Below are positions 24,751 through 32,322 of a DNA stretch of 36,188 bases, one piece after another. The DNA is taken from assembly GCF_946478835.1 (NCBI RefSeq), contig NZ_CAMLDV010000018.1, positions 1-36,188 on the forward strand. Reading direction: 5' to 3'. The notes under the pieces are model-generated. The model made no database searches, was not told the DNA's origin, and worked only from the letters and a program-made list of their open reading frames with translations. Source of the stretch: an uncultured Bdellovibrio sp. Its GTDB lineage: Bacteria; Bdellovibrionota; Bdellovibrionia; Bdellovibrionales; Bdellovibrionaceae. Within the stretch, counting starts at the first letter, position 1; each line of letters begins with the position of its first letter. The translations under genes and the position numbers were made by a program.

Positions 24751-26265
24751 CTACAAAGACCTGATGAACTGGATCAAAGCAGTACGGTCTGCCTTGGGAA
24801 GTTTCGCAAAATTAGATTTTGAAAATTCCGCTTCCCCACCGTGCCACAAAATCGCTTCTTCAATGGTGCGAGCTCGACCGTCGTGCAGGAAACCTGCGCG
24901 TGGATTGATCGTTTGAGTATGCCCCAATCCCCACAGTGGACGCGTCTTCCACTCGTATCCTGTAGCATCGAAATCTTGGCGTCCGTCGGCGAGTCCCTCT
25001 CCCATGTCATGCAAAAGCATATCCGTGAAAGGATAAATTTTTTGATTACGGAAAGCGGGATTTGCGTGATCACCTGTTACAAAACTTGGTTGATGGCAGC
25101 TTGTGCAACTTACCTGATGAAATAAATTGGCGCCGCGAACGATTTCAGCTTCGTCAACATTGCGACGAGCAGGAACTGCGAGAGTTTGCGAGTAAAATAC
25201 AAGATCGTCAGAAACTTCGCGTGAAGCTTCGACCATTGTAGGACGAGTTTTTCCCTGCATGAAAAGATCATAGAGAGCCGTACCGACAATGCTCTCTTGA
25301 GGGAACGCATAGTTTGTCACACCGATATCACCGCGAAGGGCTCCGAGTGATTGATGGAAAACAGAGGGCGTGTTGTTTTTTAATCCAAATCGTCCCATCG
25401 AAACAGGATAAGGATCGTGAGCCATGCTTTTTTGAATATCAAAAACGTAGTTCGGTTTTCCGCTGACACCTTCGCTTGAAAGATCGCGAGCGGCCAATGC
25501 AAGAATATCGGATTCTTTGATCGCCTCAAGAAGTCCAAGACCAATCATTGGAGTTCCGATGCGTGCGCCCATCTTCACATCTTTTTCGTAAAGACGACTG
25601 CGTGTTTGCCCCGTGACGGAATCAAAATATTCGTCGTAGGCATCTGTGATCTTAAAGACTGGTTTACGCAATTGCACCACTTCCCCGTCAGGATATGTGA
25701 AGGTGCTTTTTTCGTATTTCATCCAAACTTGAGCTTGGCCTACGCCAGGAAGATCTTCGCGAACTCCCATGGAACCCAAATGGAAAAGTTGATCTGAAAA
25801 ACCAGGAACAGCAACAGGAGCACCCCAATTATTTTGAGCGCTCTTTGGATGTTGGACGCCGTCTTCAATACTGATACGCAAAAAGACCGCTTCGTTTTGT
25901 CTGAGGGGAACCCACTCTTGACCAAATGGAATTACCGGCAAAGCGCCCCGACCGTCTTTCGAGTGACAAGCATTGCAGCTTGTATTGTTGAAAACGGGTC
26001 CCAAACCATAATCAAAACGACTGGCATCATCAGAAAAATTTCTTTCAAAAAGAGCATCGCCAGTTAGATGCTGGCGAATTTGTTCCTCCGTTAAATTTGC
26101 GGCGGGATTCCTGAAAGCTTGAACCGATTCACCTCTAAAAAAAACTGTCGTGTCGCCGCCTGATTTAATGGCGCGCACGTAGTCCATATCGATGGAAGGA
26201 GCCGCGTTTACCGCTGCTCCCATCATCATTCCACTCAAAGCAGTTAGAACAATCCAAGCTTTCAC
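24751..26265 (-). CDS. Di-haem oxidoreductase-family (DUF1111) periplasmic protein
   Basis: 504 residues starting at GTG (26265) with AGGGGA six bases upstream. Signal peptide to about residue 22 (ending VNAAP). Two c-type haem sites: CNACH (97-101) and CTSCH (387-391). 'GLGPVFNNTSCNACHSKDGRG' near the first site and 'TRPLWGLGHTQTINPRAGFLHDGRARTIEEAILWHGGEA' near the C-terminus are typical of the 'thiol oxidoreductase'/DHOR family, related to cytochrome c peroxidase-like proteins. The reaction is not established for most members; a redox role in iron handling is commonly inferred when it sits beside imelysin, as here (11 bp gap). Third gene of the porin-imelysin-DHOR operon. Confidence 0.9.
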   Translation of the reverse strand: MKAWIVLTALSGMMMGAAVNAAPSIDMDYVRAIKSGGDTTVFFRGESVQAFRNPAANLTEEQIRQHLTGDALFERNFSDDASRFDYGLGPVFNNTSCNACHSKDGRGALPVIPFGQEWVPLRQNEAVFLRISIEDGVQHPKSAQNNWGAPVAVPGFSDQLFHLGSMGVREDLPGVGQAQVWMKYEKSTFTYPDGEVVQLRKPVFKITDAYDEYFDSVTGQTRSRLYEKDVKMGARIGTPMIGLGLLEAIKESDILALAARDLSSEGVSGKPNYVFDIQKSMAHDPYPVSMGRFGLKNNTPSVFHQSLGALRGDIGVTNYAFPQESIVGTALYDLFMQGKTRPTMVEASREVSDDLVFYSQTLAVPARRNVDEAEIVRGANLFHQVSCTSCHQPSFVTGDHANPAFRNQKIYPFTDMLLHDMGEGLADGRQDFDATGYEWKTRPLWGLGHTQTINPRAGFLHDGRARTIEEAILWHGGEAEFSKSNFAKLPKADRTALIQFIRSL

Positions 26266-26276
26266 ATCATCCCCTA

Positions 26277-27362
26277 TTACATATCCAAAGTCGGAAGAAC
26301 TTCAGACTCAAGAACACCGTGAAGAGCATTCAAAGCGTCGATGGCTTTTTGTGTGCGTGCACGACCATCTGGTGTGAAGATCGCTTGGCCGAAGTCACCG
26401 CCATTGGCAGGGCGGATGGCTTGGATCAATTGCATGCAGTTCAAAATGTCTTGTTCAACTTGTGCCGCTAAGGCAGGGTTGACTCTTTCAACAAGAGCCT
26501 TCACGCCAGGACCTTTTGTTGTTCTGTAGTGACCTGTGTAGATGCTGTAAACAGAACGGATGTTGTTTGTGAAGTCGTTCAAAGAGTTCCATGCAAATGG
26601 TGACTCAACGAGAGCCATGTTTGCAGAACCGATGTCAGCACCCATTGGATCAGACATTTTACCGTTGGCTACTTCGTCAACGATGCCCATCATACCTTGG
26701 ACAAATTCTTCCATCACGGCTCTGTCAGACGTGTAAAATTGGTTATCAAAACCGGGTTTGCTAATCACTTTTACATAGCCAGGAGCTGATGGATTTTCAG
26801 GGTCATAATTTGTGGACCATGTGTAAGCCAAAGTCGCTGCGTGTTCCGCCAGCAAAGCGGACGTTGCTTTCAAATATTCAAACTGTTTACCCGTCAATGC
26901 GGAAACTGGTTTTGTATTTGCCGAAGTTCCATCACCGAACAAAAGATATTCGATCGTGTGAAAACCTTGAAGATTTGTTCCCAAAGCGCGCACGAAATCT
27001 GTTGTGATCGCGCGGTTTGATTTAAGAACGTTATCAAGATCCAACTTGTTCAAGGGCCAGGTGTCTAACATCGGATCAATACCCAATGAATCGACGGGTC
27101 CAAACAAGAAAGACTCCGAACTTTCCCAAGGAACGCGAGCTGCGCGCCATGCAGCTTGGGCGTTATTCAAATTTTCTTGCGTTGGATTTGCAGCCAACGC
27201 ATCGACTGCCGTTTTCAAATTTGCTGTCTGAGATGCAAGGTCATTGTAAGTTGCAAGAATCACATTGTAAGAAACGTGATTGATAATCTCTTGGTTCGTC
27301 GCCGCTTGAGCCGTTGCCCCCGCAAATGCGAAAGCTGCGAACATCATTTTAAGAGCTTTCAT
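26277..27362 (-). CDS. Imelysin-family periplasmic protein (iron-regulated/IrpA-like)
   Basis: 361 residues with a signal peptide to about residue 20 (TAQAA) and AAAGGAG upstream. Helical, and carries the imelysin signature: 'AWRAARVPWESSESFLFGPVDSLGIDP' and the GxHxxE motif as 'GFHTIE' (Gly133, His135, Glu138), followed by 'YLLFG'. Imelysins are related to EfeO-type iron-binding proteins, and despite the M75 peptidase label most are thought to bind metal or another ligand at the envelope. It is flanked by a porin-like barrel and a di-haem protein, which together suggest a metal (iron) acquisition unit. Peptidase activity is not supported by this sequence. Confidence 0.93.
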   Translation of the reverse strand: MKALKMMFAAFAFAGATAQAATNQEIINHVSYNVILATYNDLASQTANLKTAVDALAANPTQENLNNAQAAWRAARVPWESSESFLFGPVDSLGIDPMLDTWPLNKLDLDNVLKSNRAITTDFVRALGTNLQGFHTIEYLLFGDGTSANTKPVSALTGKQFEYLKATSALLAEHAATLAYTWSTNYDPENPSAPGYVKVISKPGFDNQFYTSDRAVMEEFVQGMMGIVDEVANGKMSDPMGADIGSANMALVESPFAWNSLNDFTNNIRSVYSIYTGHYRTTKGPGVKALVERVNPALAAQVEQDILNCMQLIQAIRPANGGDFGQAIFTPDGRARTQKAIDALNALHGVLESEVLPTLDM

Positions 27363-27381
27363 TTTTGTCTCCTTTAAAAGA

Positions 27382-28746
27382 TTAATTAAAACGATCTAAA
27401 TCAAATCCAAATGCAATATTGGCTTGGTAAGTTTCTGGCAGACCTTCCAGTTCTGTTTTTTCACGCGAGTATTGAACTTTCATAAAGGCGGCTGTGTCCC
27501 ACATCCACATTAAGCCGGCCGACTTTTTTGTCATGTTGTAACGAGGGTTTTTATTGATGTTCCCAGCAACGTCAGCAAACGTGTCGACGTGTTCTTGTTT
27601 TAGATAGAATGTTAAATCTTCCAAAGCGTCGTAAGAAACCTGCACGCTTTCAAGACGAGCTTTGCTTCCCAATGGAGCAAAGGCTTTGGGTTTCGCAAGT
27701 CCACCCAACGTGGCGTTGGCTTGAGAAACTTTATCGGCGTTATCAAGTTCACCCAGAATCATCTGTCCTTGAACGCCAAATTTGCCAAGTTTGTAAGATC
27801 CAAGCAAAGACCAAATCGTTACAGTCGCCGTATCTTTAAGCTTGTCGACTTTATATCTGTTTTTTGTTGTATCACCTTTGTAAGCGGCGATAGCAATACC
27901 ATGGCCTTTAGCAACGTTACCAAACTCAAGACTGCCCACTGTTGCTAAATCATCGGCATTCATTGTTTCGAAGTGACGTTGGTAGCCTCCACCGACCCAG
28001 TTGTATGTTCTAAAGAATTCAGAGTTTAAACCTGTGACAACTCCCAAGCGGCCTGTGAAAGGACCGTATTTTTGCTCTATTTGCACACCAGTCTCTGTCC
28101 ATCCCAGAGGAATCATACGCGCTTCAACATCAGAGGGAAGAATCGAAGGATAGCGGTGCGGTTTTGTAAGAACGGAACCCAATGAAATAAAGAGAGGAAA
28201 TTTTCCGACTTTCAAAGTCGTATCGTATTTGAAAGATTTTTTATAGTAAACTTCGTGAAGGACAACTTCCCCGCCCTTCTCAATTTCCTGTTCGAACTCA
28301 CCGAACTCTTCAAAAGGATCAAACTCAACGGCTGTTCCCACGCCACCGTGTTCGATTTCCACTTCGAATTCGATTTTAGAATTTTCGGTAAGGATGTACT
28401 CGCCTTCGAAGGCGAACTCTGCCAAGTCCATTTGACGACGTACAATCGGTTCTAGATTTTGAACTGTTTTAAAAGTTTCGTGTTGGCTGAATGAAATATA
28501 ACCATAGGATTTAAATTCAAATTTCGGGAATTCTCCGCGAGGTTTTTCTACCGATGCCGTGGAAGTCGCTATCGGTTTTTCATCATCGTCATCATCGTCG
28601 GGGTCTTCAACTGTGGTCTTAGATTCTTCCGTTGGAGCGGATTGAACCGTTGTTGTGGTCGTGGTTGTCGTAATCGTTGTGGTTGCGCTTTCTTGAGCGT
28701 GAGCCAAAGTGGAAAAAAAGATGAGGACTAGAAATACCGATTTCAT
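27382..28746 (-). CDS. Porin-like outer-membrane barrel with Thr-rich and poly-Asp N-terminal segment
   Basis: 454 residues with a signal peptide to about residue 17 (AHAQ). Residues 22-33 are almost all Thr, and a run of six Asp follows at about 50-55, forming an acidic low-complexity linker. From about 75 the pattern is beta-barrel: 'FEFKSYGYISFSQHETF', 'AEFAFEGEYILTENSKIEFEVEIEHGG', 'YDTTLKVGKFPLFISLG' and a C-terminal strand 'ANIAFGFDLDRFN'. Aspects resemble phosphate-selective porin-like or uncharacterised porins in Bdellovibrio relatives. First gene of an operon with imelysin (19-bp gap) and DHOR, so it may admit a metal complex. The acidic segment could bind cations, which is inference. 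GGAGAA is the ribosome-binding site. Confidence 0.8.
   Translation of the reverse strand: MKSVFLVLIFFSTLAHAQESATTTITTTTTTTTVQSAPTEESKTTVEDPDDDDDDEKPIATSTASVEKPRGEFPKFEFKSYGYISFSQHETFKTVQNLEPIVRRQMDLAEFAFEGEYILTENSKIEFEVEIEHGGVGTAVEFDPFEEFGEFEQEIEKGGEVVLHEVYYKKSFKYDTTLKVGKFPLFISLGSVLTKPHRYPSILPSDVEARMIPLGWTETGVQIEQKYGPFTGRLGVVTGLNSEFFRTYNWVGGGYQRHFETMNADDLATVGSLEFGNVAKGHGIAIAAYKGDTTKNRYKVDKLKDTATVTIWSLLGSYKLGKFGVQGQMILGELDNADKVSQANATLGGLAKPKAFAPLGSKARLESVQVSYDALEDLTFYLKQEHVDTFADVAGNINKNPRYNMTKKSAGLMWMWDTAAFMKVQYSREKTELEGLPETYQANIAFGFDLDRFN
28581..28684. repeat. Trinucleotide-rich tracts inside the porin gene
   Basis: CATCATCGTC-type repeats (about 28581-28605) encode the poly-Asp run and GTTGTGGTC-type repeats (about 28648-28684) encode the Thr run. 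Both are open to slippage in units of three. Confidence 0.6.
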
Positions 28747-28753
28747 TGAACAT

Positions 28754-28799
28754 GCTTCTCCGTGAGGGCCCTTTTAGAGAAGCACTATGTAAAGGTCAA
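28754..28799 (-). promoter_or_regulatory. Candidate promoter and inverted repeat upstream of the porin-imelysin-DHOR operon
   Basis: Minus strand: TTGACC (28794-28799), 17 bp, TAAAAG (28771-28776). An inverted repeat GCTTCTC/GAGAAGC (28777-28783 and 28754-28760) spans the -10 area and ends in the Shine-Dalgarno. I saw no convincing Fur box in 28747-28906. Confidence 0.35.
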
Positions 28800-28906
28800 A
28801 ATCACCGCCTCTTTTTTAATCAAGTGATAAAGACCTGAATGCCAATTGAAAGTGAGTTGATAAAATTCAGAGACCTTTGTGGAACACCACAAGTTTTGTG
28901 AAAAAA

Positions 28907-29941
28907 CTACGCTGTCAGTTGTTTTATCAACTCACGAATCGAGAGCTCTTTCAAACGCCCCACGCCAGTACCTGCCCACAAAGACATAAAATCGGAAAGA
29001 CCTTTTTCTGTGGCATGCTTGCGCAAAACCTGCGTTAGAGAATTTTGCAAAGGGTAATCAGGAAGATCTTCTTCACACGATTTCATCTCTTGCATAAAGC
29101 GATTGGAAACTCCGCGCGCCCAGCGACCCGAGAAAGCTTTTGTTAAAACGGTGGAGCCTGAAGTGCTCGTAAGAAGTCTTTTCTTAAATTCGGGAGCCGC
29201 CGTGCTTTCTTTACACACTAAAAAAGCGGTTCCCACTTGCACACCCAGTGCGCCCCATTTTTTCGCCTCATGAACATCGTTGCCGTCGACAATTCCACCA
29301 GCGGCAACGACGGGGATCTGCACATTGGCAACGATTTGCTCGACAAGCTCCTGCACTGGGATCAGAGGAAATTTTCCATTAAGAAAAGAGCCACGGTGCC
29401 CGCCTGCCTCAGATCCTTGGGCGGCAATGGCATCGCAACCGATGTTTTCGAGGAATAATCCTTCCTCCAAGCTTGTGGCCGTTCCCATGACAAAGACATC
29501 CTGAGATTTGAGAGCCTGCATTTTATCCGCAGGAAGATGTCCAAATGCGAAACTAAAAACGGGAACTTTTTCTTCTAAGACCACCCTGAATTGTTTTTCA
29601 AAAAGTTTTTCGTCCCAATTGAGGCTGGGCTCCGCCGTGATACTGAGTTCGGCGTGATATCGCGCAAGAACTTTTTTACTCTTTTCAATTTTTTTCTGAT
29701 CTATATGCACGGGAGTTGGAATAAATAAATTCACAGCAAAAGGTTTCTGTGTGAGTTTTTTAATTTCCTGAATTTGCGTGCGTAAGTCTTCAGGATTCAA
29801 GTAACCAGCCCCAAGAGTGCCCAAAGCTCCTTCTTCACAAACGGTCGCAATAAACGAAGGAGGAGTGAAAGTTCCCGCCATCGGAGCTTGAATGATGGGA
29901 AACGTTGGGAGTTGAAAGCGCTCTTGGATTAGGTTTTTCAT
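28907..29941 (-). CDS. Nitronate monooxygenase/2-nitropropane dioxygenase-like flavoprotein
   Basis: 344 residues, a TIM-barrel FMN enzyme by motif: 'PIIQAPMAG' at the N-terminus, 'EGALGTLGAGYLNPEDLR', 'AQGSEAGGHRG' (phosphate-binding and catalytic-site region) and 'IPVVAAGGIVDG' followed by 'GALGVQVGTAF'. Members oxidise alkyl nitronates such as propionate-3-nitronate, though many NPD-like proteins have other FMN-dependent roles, so substrate is uncertain. Its ATG overlaps the stop of the DUF1653 gene (ATGA), making it the third gene of the HIT-DUF1653 operon. After its stop, TTGTGG/CCACAA (28877-28892) could form a hairpin but has no T-tail. Confidence 0.9.
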   Translation of the reverse strand: MKNLIQERFQLPTFPIIQAPMAGTFTPPSFIATVCEEGALGTLGAGYLNPEDLRTQIQEIKKLTQKPFAVNLFIPTPVHIDQKKIEKSKKVLARYHAELSITAEPSLNWDEKLFEKQFRVVLEEKVPVFSFAFGHLPADKMQALKSQDVFVMGTATSLEEGLFLENIGCDAIAAQGSEAGGHRGSFLNGKFPLIPVQELVEQIVANVQIPVVAAGGIVDGNDVHEAKKWGALGVQVGTAFLVCKESTAAPEFKKRLLTSTSGSTVLTKAFSGRWARGVSNRFMQEMKSCEEDLPDYPLQNSLTQVLRKHATEKGLSDFMSLWAGTGVGRLKELSIRELIKQLTA

Positions 29942-30177
29942 TTGAATAAAAATTTAAAGCGAGGAATCTTCTCGCCTTGAATATCCACAAGCTCAGACCA
30001 CATATAAGCCGGACGACACCAAAGTCTTCCTAGTGAATTTGGATAAAGCGCTTCATACAAAACGACGTCTTCCAAAGTTTCACTGTGTTTGCCAAGACCG
30101 ATCACGCGGTACTGTTTTCCCTTGTAGTGCTGATAGATGGCTCCAGGAATGATTTCGTTTTCCGGATTTTTTGCCAT
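29938..30177 (-). CDS. DUF1653 family protein
   Basis: 79 residues. The whole protein fits DUF1653: 'PGAIYQHYKGKQYRVIGLGKHSETLEDVVLYEALY' followed by 'LWCRPAYMWSELVD' and the terminal 'PRFKFL'. A small, probably soluble beta-rich domain; biochemical function is not established. It starts 7 bp after the HIT gene and overlaps the next gene by 4 bp, so it is co-translated with a flavoenzyme and a nucleotide hydrolase. Confidence 0.88.
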   Translation of the reverse strand: MAKNPENEIIPGAIYQHYKGKQYRVIGLGKHSETLEDVVLYEALYPNSLGRLWCRPAYMWSELVDIQGEKIPRFKFLFK

Positions 30178-30184
30178 AACAACC

Positions 30185-30586
30185 TTACTTCAAAGCATCC
30201 AAGTATTTGATGATTTCCGCTTGGATTTGTTTCATCTCTTCGTCGGAACGGCGTTTCGCTCTCTTGAAATCCAAATCAGGAATCGACCACGCTGGAATCA
30301 AGTGCAAGTGATAGTGAGGCACTTCAAAACCGGCAACCATTTGTCCAACACGTGGCGAACCCGATGCTTTTAAAATCGCCTTGCCGATTTTTTGAGAGAT
30401 CTTGTGCAAATGAGCATAAGTTTCAGAAGGTACTTCCGTCCAATGATTGATCTCTTCTTTGCAGATAACCAAGGTATGTCCCAAGTTCACTTGATCCAAA
30501 GCTAAGAATGATAAGACACGATCATCTTCATAAATTTTATAGCTAGGAAGTTCACCGTTGATGATCTTTGTAAAAATAGAGGCCAT
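30185..30586 (-). CDS. HIT-family nucleotide hydrolase/transferase
   Basis: 133 residues. The histidine triad is 'HYHLHLIP' (H-x-H-x-H-h-h), preceded by the family's 'SIFTKIINGELPSYKIYEDD' and 'LGHTLVICKEEINHW'. HIT proteins of this Hint-like branch hydrolyse nucleoside phosphoramidates or related AMP conjugates through the middle histidine. The triad begins H-Y-H rather than the more common H-V-H, a conservative variation. AAAGGAG precedes the ATG. First gene of the HIT-DUF1653-nitronate monooxygenase operon; a palindrome lies 18-37 bp upstream. Confidence 0.93.
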   Translation of the reverse strand: MASIFTKIINGELPSYKIYEDDRVLSFLALDQVNLGHTLVICKEEINHWTEVPSETYAHLHKISQKIGKAILKASGSPRVGQMVAGFEVPHYHLHLIPAWSIPDLDFKRAKRRSDEEMKQIQAEIIKYLDALK

Positions 30587-30603
30587 TTCTTAACTCCTTT
30601 AAT

Positions 30604-30623
30604 CCTTTGGTATTATCCAAAGG
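30604..30623 (-). promoter_or_regulatory. Palindrome over a -10-like element upstream of the HIT gene
   Basis: CCTTTGG (30604-30610) and CCAAAGG (30617-30623) are exact complements with a six-base spacer. On the minus strand the spacer region reads GATAAT, a good -10; the matching -35 (TTGCTC) is weak. It could be an operator overlapping the promoter, or a leader hairpin. Confidence 0.35.
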
Positions 30624-30660
30624 TGTCTAAAGGCGAGCAAGCGATGACGTGTCTTGTAAA

Positions 30661-30678
30661 GCCTGGAGTTTACCAGGC
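30661..30678 (-). terminator. Hairpin spanning the L,D-transpeptidase stop codon
   Basis: GCCTGG/CCAGGC with a six-base loop that contains the TAA stop on the minus strand, followed by TTTACAAG. A weak intrinsic terminator or mRNA 3'-end protector. Confidence 0.4.
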
Positions 30679-32187
30679 TCCGAGTTTCAACAAACGAGAT
30701 CCTTGATCGTAAGTGTCTTCCGCAAATCGAATGACACCATCGGAACTTAGTTGCGACGTTAAGAAAGCCATATAGACCGGCATGGCTTTTTTTAAGGCTA
30801 CGCGCGTATCCATATCAAGAACCTCACCGGGCTTGGCTGCATATCGTTCGATAAGTTCACGAGTCCACGGAGTTCCCCGCAAAAGATATTCTGCCAAATC
30901 CATAGGACGTTCTAAACGCACACAACCCGAACTGATCAAGCGGAAAGGATCCGAAAAGATCTCTCTTTGATTTGTGTCATGCAGGTAAATGGCAAAGGAA
31001 TTGGTTAACATAAATTTCAACACTCCCAGAGCGTTCATATAATTAGGTTTCTGACGAATAAATATTTCTGAATCGAGATTTGGGTCCTGCGCGTTCCAAT
31101 CAATCGTTGTCGGATCAATTCGCTGTGTGAAGTCACGGTTCCACACTTCATAGTTTCGTGTTTGGAAATAAGCCGCAATTTCCCAAGGTTGCAGCTTGCG
31201 AATTTCCTCAACCTTATCCTCTTTAAAAATGGTCGGAGGCACCACCCAGAAAGGGTTGATCACAACATAAACTATTTTGTCTTTCAAAGTGGGCGACTTG
31301 CGGGCAACACGTCCATTGATGGTTCTAAAGTTCATTGAAAAAAGAGACGGACCTGTCTTATCAATCAAAGTAAACTGTGACATCGCAAGATTAATAAAAA
31401 TATATCGATCTTCAAAAGTTTGCGGAAACCATCGCAATTTTTCCATATCAAGTCGCACTTGCTGGATGCGAGTCTCACAAGGCGTATTGAGATATTTAAA
31501 TGTCCTTCCATTCGCAGAAATAACACCGTCGGGTTTTACTCGTGACATCCATTGAATGTCGATCGCAGCATCAACCGTGTCTTCATCAAAGATGTCGTCA
31601 TTTGAAGGAATATTATAGCCAAGTTGGCGCATGCGTTCTTTAAGAGCGGGAATCGCCGGGCTGTACACACCTGGCTTTAAATCTTTTTTCAATGGCGGCA
31701 ATTCCGGCCACTGTCCTTGTGAGCAATAAGAAATCAGCTTATGAAGTGCTTCTTTCAGTGTAATATATTGGGCCGTTTTTGGCGCCAGACCTTCCATTAA
31801 AGGATTCGCACTTGTACCGCTCGCTAAAAGCAGTACTTTGAGTTGTGGAGCTGTCAGGAACACTTTTTGTTTTAACTTTACATCGACGCCCATTGATTCT
31901 GGATTTACGACACCTAAAGAAATATCTTTAAGCAGGTTCAGAAAATTTTCGTTGGCTTGAGTTTTCAGAAGAGGATTCCCGCCTTGCTGAAACGAAAGCT
32001 CCATGGCGTCTGTCCAATAAGATTTGTAATTCAATCCATGGCTTGCGGAGGAAAGCATGGCCGCGCGAATGTCCGGCAAGCTTAAAGCATCAATGACTTC
32101 TAGATAATCAGCTTGTTTTGATTGAGTGTTTCCCAAACTTGAAAAAAATAAAGTCACACCCACAACAATGATTCGAAACGTATTCAT
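30670..32187 (-). CDS. L,D-transpeptidase (YcbB-like) with peptidoglycan-binding domain
   Basis: 505 residues with an N-terminal export signal (about 1-21). Residues about 175-235 look like a peptidoglycan-binding domain ('AIPALKERMRQLGYN', 'FDEDTVDAAIDIQWMSRVKPDGVI'). From about 255 comes the YkuD catalytic domain: 'YIFINLAMSQFTLID' and the active site 'YLHDTNQREIF' then 'SSGCVRLERPMDLAEYLL', with nucleophile Cys422. The large insertion before the active site ('VVPPTIFKEDKVEEI' region) matches YcbB/LdtD-type enzymes. It forms 3-3 crosslinks or attaches groups to peptidoglycan in the periplasm; Bdellovibrio uses many such enzymes in predation. GAGGAGG precedes the ATG and lies in an inverted repeat. 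Confidence 0.93.
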   Translation of the reverse strand: MNTFRIIVVGVTLFFSSLGNTQSKQADYLEVIDALSLPDIRAAMLSSASHGLNYKSYWTDAMELSFQQGGNPLLKTQANENFLNLLKDISLGVVNPESMGVDVKLKQKVFLTAPQLKVLLLASGTSANPLMEGLAPKTAQYITLKEALHKLISYCSQGQWPELPPLKKDLKPGVYSPAIPALKERMRQLGYNIPSNDDIFDEDTVDAAIDIQWMSRVKPDGVISANGRTFKYLNTPCETRIQQVRLDMEKLRWFPQTFEDRYIFINLAMSQFTLIDKTGPSLFSMNFRTINGRVARKSPTLKDKIVYVVINPFWVVPPTIFKEDKVEEIRKLQPWEIAAYFQTRNYEVWNRDFTQRIDPTTIDWNAQDPNLDSEIFIRQKPNYMNALGVLKFMLTNSFAIYLHDTNQREIFSDPFRLISSGCVRLERPMDLAEYLLRGTPWTRELIERYAAKPGEVLDMDTRVALKKAMPVYMAFLTSQLSSDGVIRFAEDTYDQGSRLLKLGAW

Positions 32188-32191
32188 GGCT

Positions 32192-32248
32192 CCTCCTCAT
32201 GTTTTGTCGCTATTTAAATTTTGTCCCTGCGACGAATTATTGAGGAGG
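32192..32248 (-). promoter_or_regulatory. Leader inverted repeat that would sequester the L,D-transpeptidase ribosome-binding site
   Basis: Minus strand: CCTCCTCA (32241-32248) is complementary to TGAGGAGG (32192-32199), which is the Shine-Dalgarno. Nested inside are GTCGC (32229-32233) and GCGAC (32206-32210). A possible -10 TATACA (32268-32273) would place both arms in the leader RNA. Confidence 0.45.
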
Positions 32249-32322
32249 CCTGTCTGGTCCGCAGACTTGTATATTTCGAAAAGAAAATGATCCACCTGTA
32301 TTTTTGCAGACAGTAAGATGTT

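Noticed and set aside
28747..28906. Fur box for the imelysin operon
   Set aside because: AT-rich stretches are present but none has the expected 7-1-7 or GATAAT hexamer symmetry.
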